From NCBI GenBank assembly GCA_005656395.1, contig SRSI01000030.1:62001-126000 (forward strand): a stretch of DNA of 64,000 bases, read 5' to 3'. The DNA comes from Strongyloides papillosus. Taxonomy: Eukaryota > Nematoda > Chromadorea > Rhabditida > Strongyloididae. The stretch's first letter is position 1. Each line of letters opens with the position of its first letter. Below the pieces are notes generated by a model that had not been told where the DNA came from, searched no databases, and saw only the letters and a program-made list of their open reading frames with translations. Of the stretch, positions 10,343 to 23,200 are shown in pieces. Made by a program: the position numbers and the translations under genes.

Positions 10343-13300
10343 AAAATCCTTCTGAATAATATTTATATAATAATGTATGTATGGGTATATCCTCTTTGAA
10401 ACCTAAATAATATTATATTGATATGATTTCTTTTGTTGATAAAAGCTACCTATCTACAGATATTAATTTACTTATAAATATCGTAGTCTGTGTTTTGATT
10501 TTTTACCTGAAATCAAAAAAATTTAATATATAAAAACATTTATCATGAAAAAGTATGTTAAGAGATTTATGTATCATATTAAAACTTCAACATAACAATA
10601 TTTCAAATCGGTGATTAACAGCAATAATTACATAAAAAGAAAAGTTTCATATAAGAAATATTAATTAATCTATTATTTAACAATAATAAGATGGTGACTG
10701 TCTAGAAGTGTGACAAAACTATAATAGAAATTGAAGAGAATAACTCATTGAAGGAGAGTGGATAAAGAGTGTGAAAAAAAAATATATTTAATTTAAATTT
10801 AAGGTAAATATATATTAAACTATTATAAAATTACATTTTAAATGTTTTTATTTACTTTTTTTTCTTAATAATAACTAGAAAATAAAAGTTTATGATTATA
10901 AAATTTAACTCTCTTTTTTTGGAATTTAATGATTTTGAATACAATAAATTGTGGATAAATAATAATAACTTTAAATCACCACTAAAATAATGGTAAAAAA
11001 GTCATTTTTTTGAGAAATCAAAATTTATAAATAAAAAGAAAAGATAAAGGTATATGAAGACAAAATGATTATCTTCATTTAAATCTTTAATAAAAATCTT
11101 CTTTCATTTTTTGAAAACTACCACTGTTGTATATATAAAATAACTTCTAAAACGCGCTTAAAGAGATATATATATACTACACATATATGGAGAAGGAAAA
11201 ATATAAGCCGGTTCAATGATTGCAGGAGAGAGAGAGACAATCAAAATTAGAAACCTTGCTACACAACTTAAAGACACATATGTATATAAATTTTGTAGAA
11301 GACGGATGATGTTGTTCCTTTTCAAAATAACAATAATATTTAAATCAAAGAAAAGGTTTAAATATTAAAGAAAAAGTTCTTGATATTTTAAGAGATAATA
11401 TTAAACTATTTGTATAATTGATACCCATAAATTATATCTTATACATTTCCTGTAGATAAATATATTTTTATTAAAGGAAACTATATTATATTAAAGGAAA
11501 AATAATTAAATACTTACTACTCCTATTACTACTCAATTTTAGGTACGTTAGGATCACTGTTAAAATTATATTTCATTTTAAACAGGTTTCTTTTCCTTAT
11601 ATATATATGCCTTAGCTTTTTCCATCTCTTTCTATTATTAGAACTATATATCGAAAAAATCACTTTTTGCAATGATTTTCAAGTATTTTTGGAGGTAAAA
11701 ATAATAATTATTGCAGGAAGAAATTTAGAAAGATAAAAATTTAAGATAAAGAATATTTTAAAGGGATACCACAGCTGCTTTCATGACTTAATTAAATTAA
11801 CAATAAATAAACAATAAAATAATCATATAAAATCATCTCTAAATAATTTTTTATATTAATAATTTCTTGAAATCAATCTTGATTGTTAAACAAATAAATA
11901 ACTAAACAAATTATCATAATAATATCTACATTATTAGCTATAATAAATTAGACAAGATAATCAAGAAAAAAAAGTGTAGAAATATTGTTATTATTAAAAA
12001 TCTAAAAATTATTACTCCTATCATTTTCCCTCCCCTCTTTTTTAATCACATTTCCTTAAAACATGTTATATCATATTATTTTTAAAAAATTCTCCTAATA
12101 GATAAAAAATATATATATAAAGTATAAAAAATCATATTTCATATATACAAGTTACTATCATTATAGATATTTATATGTTTACAGTGAGGAGAATTGAAAA
12201 TATTACATAGAAACAAGTAAATATATACATATCAAATATATATATATAATAGAAACTGTAGACAAAAATTTTAAAGATGATAAAAATAATATTTGAATGT
12301 GTTTTAGAAAAGCTGTTTTAATATCATCTTTATATATATTGTATTTATATACTATAAATTAGGTAGAGGTATAAAATATGTAGACAATGTAAAGCATGAA
12401 ACATAGTATAATACACGCCCTTGAGATATATTATTAATATTATTTTTAATCAAAAATAGTAGTATGTTCGTAATCAAAAAAAGAATTCCTACTCCTAATA
12501 AAAGTGTATTTTAACAAGAAATTACATTTTTCCTTTAATAATTTTAGATAATAAATCTGTAAGGAAAGCACTTTCATCAAGTTTTTCACTAATGAATTTC
12601 CCCACTATCTCCCCCCCCCCTCTCATCATCTCTCCTAATCCACCACCAAACTATCCTGATCCTGCGTGATTTCTTTCTTTTCCATTCATTATTCTAAAGA
12701 TACCATCAAGCAATTAAGCAGCTTCCAAAATAATGAATATAAATTACTTTAATTATTAAATAATTAAATAGCACGAATAAAAGAAAAATTCCTTTTCATA
12801 GATAAAATATTCATGTATCATGAAATAGAACAATATAAACTATATAAGCCTTAGGCTACAAATGACCATGGACAGTTAAATTACTATACAAATAAATACC
12901 TTTTATTATTTGGTAACTTTTTAATCGTGTTCCAAAAGTGAACGATTTTATACCGATAATGTTACAAAAATCAAAGAAACATCTTTTGAAATGTCAAAAA
13001 TATTTTAGAAATTTAATAAAAAAATATAGACACATTAAAAAATACATTATTTCCTAAAGAAGTTTCAATAATATATAGAAAGTTAATGACAAAATAATTG
13101 TCTATATTTCCCTTAGTTAGAGTACTCTCACCTTTATATAAATAAAACTGATTATAATCATATTTTCAAATTTACCAACTTTTCAAGGTAATATATGTTT
13201 TTACTATCATCTAATAACAAAAAAAGTTTGCTCCTACATTATTTATTTTTTTCACTTAAACACAATCTTCACCTTTTTTTCTCTCTTACCCCTCTTCATT

Positions 13301-14242
13301 AGGTAACAAATAAGATTTCATTTCCACTTTCTATATATTCATTCCTTTTAAAAGTGCAAACACTTTTTCTTTTTCATTACTTTCACTAACTAATACGTCA
13401 AATTTCAATAAGATTCCCATTATACACTTTTTCTTTCATAAAATTAATGATTCATACTATTACAAACTTTCATATCTAAATACATATTAATATCAAGTAT
13501 TTTTAAAGATAATTTATTCTGCTATTTAATATTAATTGATCATATCATGAAATACATTACAAACCCAAAATACAAAGAAATTATTTATACCTTTGCATAA
13601 ATGTTAAGCTAGTTAAAAAAGTTTTAACCATCCAAATGACTCATAAAATCATGTCTCATTTCTTTTATTTCTCCTTTATGCTTTCTTTTAATACCAAAAA
13701 CCGGTGCCAAAAATCTGGTGACATGTTATTATTGTCATTATTAACTTTTTTGATTTATGGTAACGCTAATAGAGTTATTTGACAAATTATTACTTTCATA
13801 TTATAGAAAACGAGTAATTTTATTTATCATTTTAATTATCTTGTGAAATTGCCATGGGTAATTAGAAGTATAGTTATGAATCATGGGTTCTTCTTTTTTG
13901 ACAAATCACACTGCTCCCCTCTCTGTTTCTCCTTGAATTTATGGTATTTTTTAAGAAGATTATAATTTGAAGGACAACTTATTAAATAACGTAAAAAAAG
14001 TTGTATTAGTATAAGTTTTATAACACCATATTGTAGTAAAAAAAATGTGGAAAATCTTAAACATAAAAAAACATCTATTCAAAAAAAGTAGATTCAAGGC
14101 AAATAACAATTAAAAAGAAATAAAAAAACAAATCACAAAACAATCTTTTATTAATACAAGTTAGAAAGCATAGTTAGTCGAAATAATCTTATTTACAATT
14201 TCATATACATTAAAAAATACAATTAAAAACTAACATTTTGTA
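10343..14242. other. 3.9 kb gene-free region
   Basis: AT-rich DNA between the start of the BPI-family gene and the 3' end of ced-12, both on the minus strand. No exon-like open frame was found on either strand. Notable patches are a C10 homopolymer inside a pyrimidine tract (12596-12640), a GAGAGAGAGA stretch near 11225-11237 and many TATATA runs. It presumably holds regulatory sequence for the BPI-family gene. Confidence 0.5.
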
Positions 14243-16763
14243 TTAAAAATTATGAACCCTATCATTACCATCGGTAGGAATCCATGAAAGATCACTCGGT
14301 GGAGGAGGAACAACTCTCTCAAGTTTACTACCAATCTCACATTCCCGAATCTCTGGGAGGCGATCAATGTACATAAGTCTAACTTTGACATCGAAATCAG
14401 CCAACTTCTTTACCTCGACTATTGACTCAGCTGTTATCAGCTTGTCATGTAACAGACTATTCAGTCCATCTATCCAGATATTAACCACTTTCTGGTTGTT
14501 TAAAGCCATATTATAATCAGGGTCCTTGGAACCATTAATACATATCCCTATCCCTCTAGAAGGAATCTTAAAAGTAGCCTTTCTACCATATGTTTGAAGC
14601 ATATACTCGGCATAACTTTCCTCAAAAATACAAGAAGTTATCTCCATGACAGGTATTTTCTGAGCTTTCTTCATATCCATCTCAAGACAGGTATCATTAT
14701 CAACATCCTGGTACCACAAAAACCTCTCATTCCTATCAAGTTTCCATAACCAATATCCCAAAGAAGTAATCTTAACATTAGTCTTATCCTTAGGAACCTT
14801 AAAAAACACACACCCCTTCTTCATCTCATTCTTCCTATTCTGTTTAACCAACTTCTCCATCTCCAATCTTAACTTCGGAGTCAGATGTCTTATAGCATCA
14901 CTCTGAAGTTCACTTTGATCCTTCTCAAATCTTTCCAGTTCCCATATCTTTTGCATCTGATAATAAGAGTATTTTTGTAAATTATTATCATAATCTTTTA
15001 TTGATAATGGATTACAATCTAAGGATCTTTCTAATTGTTCTTTGACAACTTTCAAAACTTTTATAACATCTTCATGTGAAGCATGCATCTCTCTCCAGGT
15101 TCTTCTAAACAATCTAACAGATAAAGCAAACAACTCATGGAAAGGTGATTCTACTGTAAAGAATATCAAATGTAATTTATCCTCCTTAGAAAATGTTTCA
15201 TTAGAATCCCTTGAAAGTGTTGAGGAACGCTTGAACTTATCACATAGCTTCGAGATAACCTCACTATTATCAGGTTTCTGGGGAATAATTGAAAACAAGT
15301 CAATTATTATAGAAACTAGGTAAACTGAAACAATCGGGAATGGCCATGATGACGTCTCCTGCCATACAATATTTTCTGTATTGATATCCCTAAGTAACTG
15401 TGGGTACTTCTCATCAAAATACAAGATAGCCTCCAAAACTAATAATCCAGGTGGTGTTTTGGTAACAAGATCCGTAAATTCACTCCAATCAATAACCAAT
15501 GTTGGAAAGACATCAGAAAAAGAAGATGTAGAGATGTCATCTTCATCAACACCAAAAGTAGTTGTAGTCAAAGAAGATTTTGATGGTGAGACATGATAAA
15601 CATTCCCATCAAAGATACAAGGATTCAATGACTCCATATTCCTTATTATCTCTATCTCAACATCCGTCGGCTTCTTAAGAGCCTTGGCACTAAGATCACT
15701 CATTATAATATCCTGCAACTTCAACAACGGCTTAGTCAATTCCGAGTCAACTGTTATGGAATCTTGTCTCTTAAGTAGTTTACATACCATACTCCTAAAA
15801 GCATTATTCTTCAATATCTGCAATATCTCTATCTTAAGAGTCTCATCAGCCACCCAATACAAAGATGACATCAAATTCAATATCGATACCGGTATCCTCT
15901 TATCAGACTTCTCCAAGTGCATAATCAAACTTTCAAAAGGAACCTCCCTCTGTAATTGACATAACTGACTATTTTGACATTTTTTCAATATAAAGTCTAT
16001 TACATTCAATGAGGCAGTTAAACTTTCATTGCTTTCTAGTTTTGTTCTTCCACTGATGTGGGAGGCAACCTCAGAAATGAAGTCGTTTGTCAATCCGTAC
16101 CAGTAGGCTCTTGCTCTATCAGAATTCTGTTCTTCTAATGTTGACATGAGTGTTAGGAAGATGTTGAATAGACTACTTAGTGAGATTCCATTTTGACTGA
16201 ACTTCCCACTTTTGATATAGAGTATTATTTTCTCCATTCCTGATACTTTTTCATATGCTTCGAGGAAGACTTTATCTTTTGCTAGTCGCTCCATTAGTTG
16301 GAGGGTTTTGAGTGTCTCCTGACTGTATTCTGATCCTGTTTCTAGAGCTTTCTCTACAAATTGAACGTAATTCCCAGGTGATGCTGTTAAAATAAGTATA
16401 AATCCCTGCTTCAACATATCTACACGTTCCTCACTCACAAAAACCCCATTATCCTCAAACACCAACGAGTACGAATCAACATCATCAACCTCCGGTAACT
16501 CCAACTGCCTCGTAACATTCTTCAAGAACTCCGCAATCGTATCAGTCTAAAAAACAAAAATCAACCCCTATCGATCAGGGACACCAAAAAAAAAAACCTA
16601 CACTCTTATCATACTGAACATAACAAGACAGATTACGTGGATCAGTAGGGAACTTAAAAGGTTTAACAAGGTAATTAGAAATTGATGGATCCAATTTAAC
16701 GGCTCCCTTAACAACAGACTGGGGTAATCTTATATCAATAGGATTTAAACCTTTCCCAATCAT
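14243..16763 (-). CDS. ced-12: CED-12 / ELMO engulfment and cell-motility protein
   Basis: Two exons, 16763-16602 and 16546-14243, joined by a 55-base intron (donor GTAGGT, acceptor GTTTTTTAG; Lys-Ser, then Thr-Asp-Thr-Ile), giving 821 residues; known ELMO/CED-12 proteins are about 730. Order of parts: N-terminal Ras-binding/armadillo-repeat half, central ELMO domain (TPPGLLVLEAILYF and FHELFALSVRLFRRTWREM), C-terminal PH domain (GCVFFKVP to WIDGLNSLL) and a proline tail VVPPPPSDLSW. In animals ELMO/CED-12 binds DOCK180/CED-5 through this PH and PxxP region to activate Rac for engulfment of dying cells and for migration. All diagnostic parts are present. Slight excess length comes from inserts around the ELMO domain. 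Confidence 0.95.
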
Positions 16764-18114
16764 ATCACAATAGAATTTCTAGTTTATTTAAAGGGAATTT
16801 TATTATATATGACTTTATGTGTATTCTCCTTTTATTATAGGGTAAGTTAAATGGTACGAAATGATAACAATAAAATATATATTTTTCTTTCTTTTGTTAT
16901 TGTGATGAAATATTATAGATGGTATAGTGATTTATAAAAGTTAATAGGTAATAGATTGATGATTTTAATTGAAAGTTTCTAGGTAATGTACTTTATGATG
17001 AAAAGTATGGTGATAAAAAAATTATGTTAAGAAAAGGGTGATTGGATGTAAACAATTGTGTCAAGTAATGTACACATTTATGCTAGTAACGATACTCCAA
17101 AGCGGGTTTTTTTTATTATAAAAAAACCCCCACGGATAACAATATTGGTGGGCTTTTTCCCTTTGTTATTTGAGAATTATCATTTTTTACTGTTTTATTT
17201 GTTTTATTGGTAATTAATGATAAGAACACCAATTAATGATAATTAAAAAAACTTTATCAGCAAAAAAGAAACTTTTTACATTGTGTATTTAACAGAATAT
17301 ATACTTTTATTGTCATTAATTTAAGTTGGAAAGACAATAATAATAAAAGAGATAATTATCCTGACTACAAAACACAAATCACCTTCACTCCTACACGATA
17401 CCATCTTGATCATTATCAAATCATTTAATGTTAATTAGGAATTCAATAACATAACTTCACACCACTTCCACAACTTCTCTTCTGATTCCCAAAAATTTTA
17501 TTAAAAAAAGTACAAAAAAAAGAAAACCAATAATTAATGTATAATAACTTTTATGTATTCTGAAAGATATAAGAAAATTGTAACATGTAAATGAATTCCT
17601 TCATTATTCCTCCTCAAAAGAACTAAAGTGTTAGTAGAGATGTGATAATAAAAAAAGATATATAAAAATTAGGTAAAAACAAGAAAAAAAATATAGAAAA
17701 TATGACAACATTACATACATGTTTTTGTTTTCTTTGACGGATGTGTATTTTGTGTTTGTAGATAATAATAATGATTCTAAATTGTATGTGTGTATAATTC
17801 TGTGAATGATAATATAATAATATGTATGTGAGTATTATGGGTGCCCTTTACTGAAAGGACAAATAATAATAATAGGATTAATTATATAATTATAAATAAG
17901 AACAAAAAAATTAAAAAGAAAGAGGAAATCCAAGATAAAGATATACAATTAATAATTATTTTTCTCAATATTTACATTCCCTCCTTTTGTTTTTAATCTA
18001 TTATTTTCCTTTCTCCTCCATAAAGGTTTCTCTTTCAATTATTCTCCCGCTACTAATTAATTTTTTTCACTTTATATATAGAATTATAATAAAAATTGAA
18101 GAACATAACATATA
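16764..18114. other. gene-free region between csnk-1 and ced-12
   Basis: Upstream DNA of ced-12 and 3' flank of the casein kinase gene. It contains an unusual pair of overlapping inverted repeats at 17104-17158, listed separately, and a duplicated AATTAATGATAA near 17213 and 17233. No gene was recognised. Confidence 0.55.
17104..17158. repeat. overlapping, mutually exclusive hairpins
   Basis: Arm GGGTTTTTTT (17104-17113) pairs perfectly with AAAAAAACCC (17120-17129) over a 6-base loop. The right arm can instead pair downstream: CCCAC (129-133) with GTGGG (148-152), extended by A5 with T5 (154-158) across a small internal loop. Both stems share 17120-17133, so only one can form at a time. Confidence 0.45.
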
Positions 18115-20228
18115 TCATTTCTGTTGGATTGGAGTCTTAGAGCAACGCCTTTTAAAACAACAACACTTAACTTCACCACTATTATTATCATCATGTTGGT
18201 TGTTTCCTCCACCCCGGTTGTTTGATTCGATAATATCTTCCATATTTGATGAATGCATCACTTGATTTGACCCAAATACGGCTGCTAAACCGCTTCCTGC
18301 AGGCCTTAGACCATCTTCACGTTGTTTGTTACCGGTACCAGAATGCCTACCACCTTTCAATCCCTGATCTTGACGGTTCCCGGATGTTGCGGCACTGGTA
18401 GCTAAGTTATTGTCAACTGATGCATGAATTGATCCTGATGGTGTTGAGGCATGATTCAATTTAGCTGTCCAATCAAATTCATAGTCATATGTATATCCAC
18501 TCCTCTCGAGGACAGTTTTAAATAAATTAAAACAATAATCATAATCTGGTGTCTCAAAGAAGTCAAGTCTTCGAGCATACCGAAGATACTGAGCAAACTC
18601 CTCTGGAAATCCTTCACACAGAATCTCGATTGGTGTTATTCTTTTGGTATCACCAATCTTCTGATAACGTTCCTTTAATGTATCTGCTTTTAGACCCTGC
18701 CATGGTAATGATCCTCTCAAGAAATACATAAACATGTGTCCTAATGCTTCAAGATCATCTCTTCGAGATTGTTCTTTTCCTAAATGTGTATTTATAGACA
18801 TGTAACGAGCAGTACCCGTTAGGGATTTATGTTCTCTATATGAAATATGCTTGCCTAAAAAATGAAAATAATTATAAAAATTCAATAATAATAACAACAT
18901 ACCCGTATCACAATCAATGTATTCTTTTGCCAAACCAAAATCAATAATATGTAAAATATGTTGTTTCCTCGTTGATGCACGACCAATTAAAAAATTCTCT
19001 GGTTTAACATCTCTATAAATAAGATGCTTGGAATGTACAAACTCCATACGTCTAATAAGTTGCATAGCTATCATACAAACAGTTTTTAGTGTATACCTTC
19101 TATCACACATATCAAAGAGATCCTCTAAGGAGTTACCTAATAATTCCATCACCAATGCATTATACTTCCCACATGGACCAAAATAATGAACCTGTGGTAT
19201 TCCTTCAGCTTGGCCCATCAATTTATAAAATCTATACTCTAAATGTAATTGGGGTGCCTTTGATTTCATTGCTTCTAATTTTATTGCTACATGTTCATTA
19301 TTATATAAGTTTTTTCCTAAACGTAATTCACCAAAATTTCCACATCCTATTTTTTTCCCAATCCTAAAATTGGGTCCAACCATCAAGACGGAGGATGATG
19401 CTGATTGTGAGGTGTTCTGTCCCCCAGGACCACCACCTCTTGTGTTTGTCATAGTTGTATAAATATTAGATTCAGAACGAAGATCGTACTGACTATGAGA
19501 ACTTTTATCTAGCAAACCACCAGTTGTTGTTTCAAATGATAACCTACCACAGGAGAGTTCTGTTGATAGGCAACCACCACCACCAGTTACTGAAGATGGA
19601 TTACTTTGGTATAAATTTGGAGGTAATAGACGTTGTTGTTGATAGGTATTCTCTCCAATAACAACCTTTGATTGTTGGCGTTTTCTATTACTCTTGTTTG
19701 GAGAATGCCTTGTCCTACTACGCCCAGATACTGATGCTGATATTCCTTGTGTTAATCCACTGGAAAATTTTAGAATATTATAGTTAGAAATATTTTATAA
19801 TACAATATATCAATTTACCTAAGGATAGTTGAGGAACGTGATCTGGTAGTTGAGGTGTCCGTACGAAATTTTGACGCAAATCTCTGTTTAGTCGAAAGAT
19901 TATTACCACTTTTATTGGTTGATGATGAATTTGTTCCAGATGTATGGTAATGGTGTTTGATGGCAGAGGCTCGTTGCGTAGACGAAACCCGTCTAAAAGA
20001 AAATAGAAAATATTACTAAAATAAATATTAATAAAAAGTTTATAGTAAGAATGATAAAATTATATACTAATGAAAATAGAGAAAGAGTACAAATATAATA
20101 TGCATTAACGATGTTCTTAAGAAAGAAAATGAGTAATAATATCTCTAGGGCAAATAAAATTTTTAAGAAAAAACAAAGAAACTACAAAAACCGGAGGGAA
20201 AAAAAAGTCACAAAAATAATTACCTCAT
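18115..20228 (-). CDS. csnk-1: casein kinase 1 gamma
   Basis: Exons 20228-20224, 19992-19819, 19759-18903 and 18854-18115 give 591 residues; every junction keeps frame. The first ~180 residues are a Ser/Arg/Gln-rich, likely disordered extension. The kinase domain starts near residue 190: G-loop GCGNFG (198-203), VAIK lysine 220, catalytic YRDVKPEN (D310), DFG 333-335, with the CK1-type [19 protein letters not shown] segment. The C-terminus [13 protein letters not shown] is the palmitoylated membrane anchor typical of the gamma isoform. Human CK1 gamma phosphorylates LRP6 in Wnt signalling, and worm csnk-1 sets cortical forces and PtdIns kinase activity in early embryos. The 48-base intron at 18855-18902 is divisible by three and stop-free. 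The 5-base first exon (ATG AG) is inferred from phase; a distal alternative is listed separately. Confidence 0.93.
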
Positions 20229-23200
20229 TAAATTAACAATATTGGTAAAATATAGTAAAAAAGTAGTGAACGCATCAACAAATAATAGATTGTATGCATG
20301 AAGGAGAAGTAGGAGATGACGACAACGACGTCGACAACAAAAAAAATGCATAGAGATTGTGTCGTGAGTGTAAAGCGCAAAGGGATCGATGATGATGACT
20401 ATGGAACACATACATGGCGTAGGTCAAAGCATTATTCTTAATGATAAGTATTATTCCATTAATTAATTGACAGTATATTTATTTCTCCAACAAAACTATT
20501 TTTTACTAATCTTATTTTTTATATTTATCTATTTTTTTGTAAAATCTTCTCTAAAATATAGCGATTAATCATTCCATTTTCTTGATTTACAGGATAGATA
20601 AGGTATAAAGTGACCATGAAGGTGGATGGAAAAAAATGAAAATGTATCATGGTATAACAAGATGAAAGATGATGATGATTAAAAAAGATGAGTAGTAATA
20701 TAGTATTAGGAAATTTTGTACTCTTATTTCTGATGAAATATAATATGTTAAATGTCTTATTATAAATTGATGATATATGGGCAAGTCAACTAAATATATC
20801 CTGTTGAATGATGTTATATAGAAAAAAAGAGAAGAAAAAAAACTTTTGATACTCTTTTTTTAGCATATATAAATATAAGGATAAATATTTTATTAAAATA
20901 GAAGGTAAAAGTACATGTTTTCTAAAAGGAAATAAAAGATTAATAGGAAATTTCTAGAAAATCAAATAATTCACTATTTTCCCTCATTATAGAGATGATA
21001 AATAATAAAATATTATAAAAGATGGCATGAAAAGTTGATAATATCATAAAAGAAATCTAATTATAAATATTGTAGGAGAAATAAAATATGGTAGAGGAAA
21101 TTTATAAAGATATGTTATTAAAAATATGGAATTGATATATATAGAATGTTCTTGTATTAAAATGAATATATTAGTCCAACTGATATATATACAACATTAT
21201 ATCATACATTTACATAAATATGTAACATACAAATGATAATAAAAAGTTATATTCTCTTTAAACAATAATAATAAAATGATGTGATACTCTTTTAAATGTA
21301 AAGAGCTTTAAATAGTAATTATTGAAATAATATAATTAATTTATAGATAGATTCACTATATATAATGTGTGTGTAACATACGTTATCAATGAAAATAATA
21401 AATATATACATTTAGATATGTGTTTGTCCTTGATTGGAAGTAAAAATTTTTAACATATTAATCAAGAAAATGGAAAAATTAATGAAATCAATAGAGAGAG
21501 TATAACTTTTTGATAACGAATTTGGAATTTTACTTTTGTTTTAAGCTGGAGAATGATTATTATGAAATTTAAAAGCGATATTGGGCGTCAATCAGGTAAT
21601 TTTATAAAAAGAAATTTTAAAAATAGTGTAATAGGTAGGAAGTTGATTTTTAAAAATAGGTATCACCCCTCATACATCTTTAATTAGCATTTTTCTTAAC
21701 ACATTAATTAGCTCATCTGAAAAATTACTTTCTTCTAGTAGTATGTTTAAAGAGAATCTTTTGTAATTTAATAAAATCTTCAAGGGGTATATTGTTTAAA
21801 ATAAATATTAAAAAAAAGAAGTAATATAATGACTATCCTCCATCTCCCCCCACTACTTCCTCTCTCCAAACATTTCTTTTTCAATTCTTCTCGTGAATAC
21901 ACCAAACATAAATAATATATAAACATTAAAATATACAATATTTGATGATGCATCTACAATATAATAGAAAAACCCAAAAATTTTTACACTATTATTTTCT
22001 TTTTAATTTTCCTTCTACATATAAATAATAAATATATATGAAAATTTGTATGTACAAAGAAACTTAAAGGAGGAATGTGTGTATGTTAAGAAATATATAA
22101 TATAAAACTTTCCATTACAACATATTTCAAATAATATACAATTTGTATGTATTATAAATAAAAAGAGACATACACAAACACATTTGTGGGAGAGAAAGTC
22201 TCTCTTTTTCCGATCTCAATGTTACTCTCACTTTTTAAACTAACTTACTGTTCTCCCGTCCCCCTTTATCCTAATATTATTTTATTTGTTGTTGTTGATA
22301 TGTGTTACTTTTTGTGGAGAGACAATCCTTTTTATCAATAAATTAAAATGGCAGACTATTTTCTATTTTTCGGAAGTTTTCCTTTATATATTGTATATAT
22401 ATATATATCAGCACTTATCTCTTATAAAACAAAAAGAGAGTTAAAACAGTCTAAAAGATATAACTTTCAAAGGGTTATTTTATTATTTCTTTTATATGAC
22501 TGTTTAAAACACAAAATTTGTGCTCTACTAAAATATTTTGCCCCAAACACAATTAAATACTGTTATTTTGAACTTCTATCATTAAATTATGATAATAGGA
22601 ATGGATGGAGAGATATGATTTGGAAATATAAGAAATAACATGATAAAAACTTGTTAAATATGTTATCTTTTGAAGATAACACAAAAAAGGAAGGAAATTT
22701 TTTTTCAATTATAAAAAGAAAAAAATAAATAATAGATTTTTGTAATAATATTATGACAAAACAAAAAATATTGTAATACCATTGAGAGAAAATAAAATAC
22801 ATTTATACATTTTAAAATTTTAATTAATAATGGATTTATTAGTGGAATATTATTGTAATAATATAAGAAATTAACAGATGTTATGCTATAATGAAACTTT
22901 TTATTGTAATCTTTTATTACTAATATTTTTTTGTGATAAAGAAAAGCTTTCATTGAAAAGAGCACCAACCACTTTGGGCACCTATAGTAAATTGAAAAAT
23001 ACAGATACACTATATAGTCATATAATAAATTTAAAAATATCAAAATTTTTTTATACATGATATAGGGTAATTTTAAAAATACCCAATATAACGGACTAAA
23101 GATAGATTTGTGATAAGAAAGAGGAGAACATACATGTATGTTTGTAATACTGACACATTAGGAGAAGAGAGAGGGATTCTTGGATGGCAAAAAAAAGGAA

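Noticed and set aside
22348..22638. 96-codon plus-strand frame starting MADYFLFFG
   Set aside because: Composition is that of translated AT-rich DNA, with no splice partners, domain or conserved motif; it lies in the presumed csnk-1 intron.
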